64,000 nt of DNA, taken from positions 186,001 through 250,000 of the forward strand of contig CBDCIS010000008.1 in the NCBI GenBank assembly GCA_965217565.1, given 5' to 3'. The translations under genes were made by a program, and so were the position numbers. The notes under the pieces are model-generated. The model did not search any database. It saw only the letters and a list, made by a program, of their open reading frames with translations, and had not been told where the DNA came from. The DNA comes from CBDCIS01 sp965217565. Its GTDB lineage: Bacteria > Chloroflexota > Dehalococcoidia > Lucifugimonadales > CATOSD01. Positions 59,690 to 64,000 of the stretch are shown here, piece by piece. Position 1 is the stretch's first letter. Every line of letters starts with the position of its first letter.

Positions 59690-60796
59690 CTACATCACCA
59701 CGCGCTTGCGCCGTCTCAGAAGGTAGAGGAAGAATGGCGCGCCGCAGAAGGCTGTAACGATTCCCACCGGCATCTCCGCCGGGCTTGCGACGGTCCTGGC
59801 GACGAGGTCGGCCAGGATTAGAAAGGCGGCTCCAACGATAGCCGCCATCGGCAGCAGAGAACGGTAGTCGCCGCCCCAAACCAAGCGGACGGCGTGAGGG
59901 CCGATTAGCCCCACGAATCCAATCAGGCCGCTGAAGGACACGGCGGCGGCGGTAGAAAGCGTCGCGGCGACAATCAGCACGATCTTCGTGCGTTCCACGT
60001 TCACGCCCACCTGCCTCGCCTGCTCCTCGTCGAGTTGAAGCACGTTGAGTATCCTGCCGTAGGCCATGACCAACAGCAGGCTCGGGATGAGATAGGGCAG
60101 CAGCAGCAGGCTATGCTTCCATTGGGCGGAAATGAAGCCTCCCAGGAGCCAGCTAAGTATGGGACGCAGATCGGGGTCGCTGCGTATCATGAGCAGGCTG
60201 GTTACCGCGCCCGCGAGCGAAGCGATGGCCACTCCGGCAAGGATGAGCGTGGTCAGGGGCAACCCCTCGGACTGGCGAGCGATGACGTAGGCGACCGTAA
60301 CCGCGAGAATGGCGCCGCTGAAAGCTGCCACGGGAAGCATGCTGATTCCGAGGAACACCGTTGGCGCGCCGCTAACCAGGATGATGGTGGCCCCAAGGCC
60401 GGCTCCTGAGGCTACCCCTATGAGGAAGGGGTCGGCAAGCGGATTCCTGAACAACCCCTGGTACGTGGCGCCGGACATCGCCAGCGCGCCCCCCACGATG
60501 CCGGCCAGAACTATCCTGGGAAGGCGAAGTTCCCAGAGTATGGTGTCCCACGACGCCGACCAGTCCGGCGTGAAGTCGAACAGGGGTATGTTGGAGAGCA
60601 GAATCTTCGCCACCGTCAGGGGAGGCATTTTCACCGTGCCCTGGCTCGCGGCGAATATGGCTACCAGCAAGACGACTGCCAGTCCCAGCAGCAGGCGCGA
60701 CCAAGGGTACGTCGGCAGGAATGAAGCGCCGCCAACGTCGCGTCGATGCGTTCGTCCGCGTATCGACGGGAAAATCCTCGAATTTGGCAATCTCAC
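59690..60796 (-). CDS. Cobalamin ABC transporter permease (BtuC-like)
   Basis: 368 residues of the FecCD family. The N-terminal tail is about 30 residues, followed by roughly ten hydrophobic segments. LRLPRIVLAGIVGGALAMSG, YQGLFRNPLADPFLIGVASG, and FVGLIGPHAVRLVWGGDYR near the C-terminus are the signature stretches. RTVASPAEMPVGIVTAFCGA and the basic end RRRKRVVM complete it. It forms the inner-membrane channel for corrinoid import with the BtuD-like ATPase and BtuF-like lipoprotein. Nineteen to twenty bases separate it from btuF. Confidence 0.93.
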   Translation of the reverse strand: MRLPNSRIFPSIRGRTHRRDVGGASFLPTYPWSRLLLGLAVVLLVAIFAASQGTVKMPPLTVAKILLSNIPLFDFTPDWSASWDTILWELRLPRIVLAGIVGGALAMSGATYQGLFRNPLADPFLIGVASGAGLGATIILVSGAPTVFLGISMLPVAAFSGAILAVTVAYVIARQSEGLPLTTLILAGVAIASLAGAVTSLLMIRSDPDLRPILSWLLGGFISAQWKHSLLLLPYLIPSLLLVMAYGRILNVLQLDEEQARQVGVNVERTKIVLIVAATLSTAAAVSFSGLIGFVGLIGPHAVRLVWGGDYRSLLPMAAIVGAAFLILADLVARTVASPAEMPVGIVTAFCGAPFFLYLLRRRKRVVM

Positions 60797-60816
60797 CAGG
60801 ACACACTACTCCAGGG

Positions 60817-61899
60817 TTACCTGAATATACCGGGGTACACCCATCTCGCCAGTTCCTCGATGCCATCGACGTATCTCGGCCCCGCCACGCTCAGGGCGTC
60901 CGCCGACGCCGGCACGAAGATACGCCCGCTCTTCACCGCGCGCACGTCGGAGAAGACGGGGTTGGCGTCAATGGTATCGCCAAAGAGAGCGATGACAATC
61001 TGCGGGTTTCTCTCTACGATGACTTCAGGGCTCATCTGGACGTACCCCGATACGTCGTGAGCGATGTTGCGAAGCTTCAGCAACTCGAACACCTCGGCTA
61101 TCATGGTGTCATTGCCCGGCGTCCAGAGGTCTCCCAAGTCCTGGTACACGCTCATGCCGCTCTCGTATGACGCCATCATTTCCCTCACCCTCTCCACGCG
61201 GCGTTGGAAGTCTGCGGCCAACTCCTCGGCCGGCGCGACGCTGCCTGTGATCCGCCCCCACATCCGTATCGAATCGGCTATCTTGGTGAAGTCATCGTTG
61301 AGCGTCTCCAGGTAGAACACCTTGAGGCCGGCTCTCTCCAGGTCCGGCAGGAACGTGTCGAAGAAGATGAACACCAGGTCCGGCTCCAGCGCGACGGTGG
61401 CTTCGATGTTCATGTCGAACGCGCTGCCCACCCTTGGAATGTGGTCCGCCTCCGGGGGGTAGGTCACGAATTCGTGCGTCGCGACCACACTGTCGCCCTC
61501 GCCAATAGCGAACAGGATTTCCAGCGCGGCGGAATCAAAGGCCACTATCCGCTCAGGCGGCTTCTCGAACGTTATCTCGCGTCCCATGCTATCGACGACC
61601 GTGACGGGGAAGATGGCAGGCGTAGCCGTTGGAACCGGCTCCACAGTGGGAGTGGGCCGCGGCGGTTCCGGCGTTGCGGGCTGCGGGACATGGACGGTGG
61701 CAATCGGTTCCGCCGTTGGAGCCGCGGCGGGAGGCAGGGGGGTCGCGCGTCCGGCCAACTGAGACGTGGGCGCCGCTATCGTCGTGGGCGCTACGACCGC
61801 CGACAAGGGCGTCGCGGGGTCTTGCGGGCTTGCGGCCTCGCCACACGCCAGAACCAGGAACAGCGCGGCGACAAACCCAAATGCTACAAGCCTATTCAC
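60817..61899 (-). CDS. Cobalamin-binding lipoprotein (BtuF-like)
   Basis: 360 residues from the GTG at 61899, preceded by GGGGAGG; an upstream open extension runs into the riboswitch and is rejected. The signal peptide VAFGFVAALFLVLACGEA has a lipobox (LVLAC). A Pro/Thr/Ala-rich tether (about 28-100) follows, then a periplasmic-binding fold: FEKPPERIVAFDSAALEILF, HIPRVGSAFDMNIEATVALE and PDLVF near 150-190, ending with SVAGPRYVDGIEELARWVYP. The fold and operon context mark it as the corrinoid receptor anchored outside the cell membrane. It is first in the operon. Confidence 0.9.
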   Translation of the reverse strand: MNRLVAFGFVAALFLVLACGEAASPQDPATPLSAVVAPTTIAAPTSQLAGRATPLPPAAAPTAEPIATVHVPQPATPEPPRPTPTVEPVPTATPAIFPVTVVDSMGREITFEKPPERIVAFDSAALEILFAIGEGDSVVATHEFVTYPPEADHIPRVGSAFDMNIEATVALEPDLVFIFFDTFLPDLERAGLKVFYLETLNDDFTKIADSIRMWGRITGSVAPAEELAADFQRRVERVREMMASYESGMSVYQDLGDLWTPGNDTMIAEVFELLKLRNIAHDVSGYVQMSPEVIVERNPQIVIALFGDTIDANPVFSDVRAVKSGRIFVPASADALSVAGPRYVDGIEELARWVYPGIFR

Positions 61900-61981
61900 A
61901 TTCGCCTCCCCATTGCGGCCCTTGAGGAGAGGCGCGCGCTCCAACACCCCGATGGCAGGACTATCGACGATGCTGAAACGA

Positions 61982-62010
61982 CAAAACCCCGCTCCAGGAA
62001 GGAAGCGGGG
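61982..62010 (-). terminator. Intrinsic terminator between the riboswitch and btuF
   Basis: On the minus strand CCCCGC (62010-62005) pairs with GCGGGG (61992-61987), and TTTTG follows. Placed after the cobalamin riboswitch and before btuF, it should stop transcription when cobalamin is bound. Confidence 0.75.
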
Positions 62011-62051
62011 GCACAACGCACGATAACCGCGCCCGTACCTTTCCTCGAAGG

Positions 62052-62182
62052 CCAAGACAATGACGAAGGCAGTGGACCGGGCTCGCTCCTGCCGATTCAA
62101 GAGCCTACCGTTGCGGGACAGCGCCGGACTTTGACCGGCTTCCGATTTAAGCCTGTGAGGGCGCCTTCGCCCTAATGTTTAT
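62052..62182 (-). ncRNA. Cobalamin riboswitch
   Basis: Minus-strand sequence GGAAGCCGGTCAAAGTCCGG (about 62143-62124) then CGCTGTCCCGCAACGGTA (to 62108) matches the conserved core of cobalamin riboswitches (GCCGGT-AAA-TCCGGC, CCCGCAACGGT). GTCCACTGCC (62077-62068) is the B12 box. A small GGGCGAAGGCGCCC hairpin lies near the 5' end. It sits between the promoter at 62222 and the terminator at 61982, upstream of btuF, so it is a transcription-off switch for uptake and cobQ. Confidence 0.9.
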
Positions 62183-62221
62183 TCAATTGTTTTACTGAGG
62201 TTATGAGTCCTAACACGCGTA

Positions 62222-62250
62222 ATGTAACCACACCCTCGAATTTTTGTCAA
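62222..62250 (-). promoter_or_regulatory. Promoter of the cobalamin operon
   Basis: TTGACA (62250-62245), 17 bases and TTACAT (62227-62222) on the minus strand. The predicted start near 62215 is just upstream of the riboswitch. Confidence 0.65.
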
Positions 62251-62288
62251 TATGAGGCCCTCTCCAACGTTGAACATGCCGCTTTAGG

Positions 62289-62317
62289 TTGAATAGTATG
62301 GTGCGAAGTGATACAAT
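62289..62317 (+). promoter_or_regulatory. Promoter of gyrB
   Basis: TTGAAT (62289-62294), 17 bases and TACAAT (62312-62317). It leaves a leader of about 255 bases before the ATG at 62578. The leader includes CGAACAGTTGTG (62428-62439), which shares the CGAAC-N4-GTG form of the three cassettes at 5700, 25761 and 39611. Confidence 0.55.
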
Positions 62318-62577
62318 AATGCCAAGGGAACGGCGTCGTACAGCCGTAAATCTTCCACCATTGGCAAGAAACCACCGCCTCGCTAGAGGCCCTACCCGTG
62401 ACTCATTACGCGCCTTGTCGCACAGTACGAACAGTTGTGAGAACATGCGTCCTTTGCATGGCAATACCGACATGCGGACGACCGCGCTCTTGGTATTGCC
62501 GCAAGCAAACCAAGACGTCAGGCAGCGCAACGGGCAGTGTTAACCCCGTCCAGCGCCGCTCAACTTAGGAGCTCAGG

Positions 62578-64000
62578 ATGGCAAACAATCACCGAAACGG
62601 CAATGGGAACGGCGCCTCCGACTGGTACACAGCCAGCGACATCCAAGTGCTGGATGGTATGGAAGCCGTCCGACTGCGGCCCGGCATGTACATCGGGAGC
62701 ACTGACCAGCGCGGCCTGCACCACCTGATCTTCGAGGTGGTGGACAACAGCGTCGATGAGTTCATGGCTGGCTTTTGCTCACAGATAGACGTGCACATCT
62801 CGGAAGAGGGCGTGGTGCGAATCTCGGATGACGGCCGCGGCATTCCCGTGGACATACATCCGACCACCGGCATCTCAGCGGTGGAGACGGTGATGACCAC
62901 GCTCCACGCGGGCGGCAAGTTCGGCGGCAAGGCGTACACCGTATCAGGAGGTCTGCACGGCGTCGGCGCATCCGTAGTCAACGCCCTTTCCACCCAACTC
63001 ACGGTGGAGGTTTACCGCGACGGCAAGGTCTTCAGCCAGGACTTCTCTCGCGGCGAGCGCCAGACCGAACTGGTGTCGCGTACCCTCGACAGGGGCGAAC
63101 GGGACAAGACGGGAACCAGCGTCTCGTTCCTGGGAGATGACAGCATTTTCGAACAGATCAGATTCGACTTCAACACGCTCGCGCAGCGATTCAAGGAAAT
63201 GGCCTATCTCAACAAGGGCCTCTGGATTAACTTCGTCAGCGACTGGGACCCTGAGCGCTGGCCCAAGAACAAGGTCTCCTACTACTTCGAGGGCGGCATG
63301 TCCAGCTTCGTCCGGAATCTCAACCAGAACCGCGGCGTGCTGCACAAAGACCCGATCTACGTGGAGAAGCAGGTGAACGGGACTATCGTGGAGGCCGCCC
63401 TCCAGTACAACGAAAGCTACACCGAATTCGTTCACTCCTTCGCCAACTGTATCAACACGGTGGACGGGGGCAGCCACCTCACCGGCTTCAGGGCCGCGCT
63501 CACCCGCGTGTTGAACGACTACGGGCGCAAGCAGAAGCTCATCAAAGACAACGAACAGAACCTGGCCGGAGAGGAGACGCGAGAGGGCCTCACCGCGGTC
63601 ATCGGCGTGAAGCTCACGCACCCACAGTTCGAGGGCCAGACCAAGACTAAGCTCGGCAACCCCGAAATCAGGAACCAGGTGGAGACGGTCGTGGCGGAGG
63701 CAGTGCAGATATATCTGGAAGACCATCCCCAGGACGCCCGCCGCATCGTCGAGAAGTGCCTGACCGCGCAGCGCGCGCGAGAGGCGGCCCGCAAGGCCCG
63801 CGACCTCATCATCCGCAAGAATGCGATGGAGGGCGGCGGACTGCCCGGCAAGCTGGCCGACTGCTCCGAGAAGAATCCCGAGCTGTGCGAGTTATATCTT
63901 GTAGAGGGCGATTCCGCCGGCGGCACGGCCAAGATGGGCCGCGACCGCAGGACGCAGGCGGTGCTGCCCCTATGGGGCAAGATTCTCAACGTGGAAAAGG
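62578..64000 (+). CDS. gyrB: DNA gyrase subunit B, C-terminus beyond window
   Basis: The frame is open from the ATG at 62578 (AGGAG at 62567-62571) to the right edge, 474 codons. IQVLDGMEAVRLRPGMYIGS is the GHKL N-terminus. HLIFEVVDNSVDEFMAGF, ISDDGRGIPVDIHPTTG and GGLHGVGASVVNALS form the ATP site. QLYNES-like LQYNESYTEFVHSFANCINT and the transducer follow. The TOPRIM start LYLVEGDSAGGTAKMGRDRR appears near residue 440. With GyrA it introduces negative supercoils. GyrB is favoured over ParE by the family pattern, but no gyrA or parC neighbour is visible here. Confidence 0.93.
   Translation, partial: MANNHRNGNGNGASDWYTASDIQVLDGMEAVRLRPGMYIGSTDQRGLHHLIFEVVDNSVDEFMAGFCSQIDVHISEEGVVRISDDGRGIPVDIHPTTGISAVETVMTTLHAGGKFGGKAYTVSGGLHGVGASVVNALSTQLTVEVYRDGKVFSQDFSRGERQTELVSRTLDRGERDKTGTSVSFLGDDSIFEQIRFDFNTLAQRFKEMAYLNKGLWINFVSDWDPERWPKNKVSYYFEGGMSSFVRNLNQNRGVLHKDPIYVEKQVNGTIVEAALQYNESYTEFVHSFANCINTVDGGSHLTGFRAALTRVLNDYGRKQKLIKDNEQNLAGEETREGLTAVIGVKLTHPQFEGQTKTKLGNPEIRNQVETVVAEAVQIYLEDHPQDARRIVEKCLTAQRAREAARKARDLIIRKNAMEGGGLPGKLADCSEKNPELCELYLVEGDSAGGTAKMGRDRRTQAVLPLWGKILNVEK

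Overview
The window is GC-rich, gene-dense bacterial DNA with no rRNA genes. The gene content suggests a Chloroflexota bacterium, probably of the SAR202/Dehalococcoidia kind. The reasons are several NHL-propeller proteins, a DMGDH-type FAD/GcvT oxidoreductase next to DmdA-like GcvT and MetF-like genes, an RdhA/QueG-like corrinoid iron-sulfur protein, a fused hydantoinase A/B (5-oxoprolinase type) protein, and a DUF1501/DUF1800 pair. The taxonomic call is an inference from gene content, not from a marker alignment.

Layout. 1-3536 (minus) is the N-terminal part of a giant secreted cadherin-repeat protein that runs off the left edge. 3900-6000 holds a decayed IS1182-like element and small dispersed repeats. 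6104-8015 is an ABC exporter gene broken by one frameshift. 8138-14356 (minus) is a one-carbon cluster: a DMGDH-like flavoprotein, an RdhA-like Fe-S protein, a MetF-like reductase and a DmdA-like demethylase. 14704-18375 (minus) is a DUF1501/DUF1800/NHL operon. 18603-22406 holds an SDR, a second NHL protein and a ThDP enzyme. 22469-24133 is an intact IS1182-like copy inserted at the foot of the terminator between the ThDP gene and an epimerase. 24140-27736 carries the epimerase, a GNAT acetyltransferase, a rhodanese and ThyX.

27806-32959 (minus) is a complete pyruvate-dehydrogenase-type operon (lpd, E1 alpha, E1 beta, E2). Next come tRNA-Phe and tRNA-Gly, a DppB/DppC permease pair and the fused hydantoinase. 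40105-45070 (plus) is a run of two MaoC-fold proteins, an ABC-2 exporter, a degenerate M28-like protein and a threonine-dehydratase-like enzyme. 45090-50012 holds an unknown protein, pyrD, a tiny putative membrane protein, a HAD phosphatase, a PfkB kinase and a third NHL protein. 50289-56437 holds groEL, a GldA/GldFG-like transporter, a DUF4340-like protein and a stand-alone RAM domain. 56509-61899 (minus) holds plsY and a cobalamin operon (btuF, btuC, btuD, cobQ) headed by a promoter, a cobalamin riboswitch and an intrinsic terminator. gyrB begins at 62578 and runs off the right edge.

How it fits together. The riboswitch-controlled corrinoid uptake and salvage operon fits the RdhA-like protein, which belongs to a corrinoid-using superfamily. 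With the flavoprotein demethylase, MetF-like and GcvT-like genes it suggests a folate- and corrinoid-linked demethylation pathway; this is a hypothesis. Intergenic DNA is rich in small palindromic repeats, two MITE-like inverted repeats, and three near-identical promoter-like cassettes with a LexA-like motif in the spacer.
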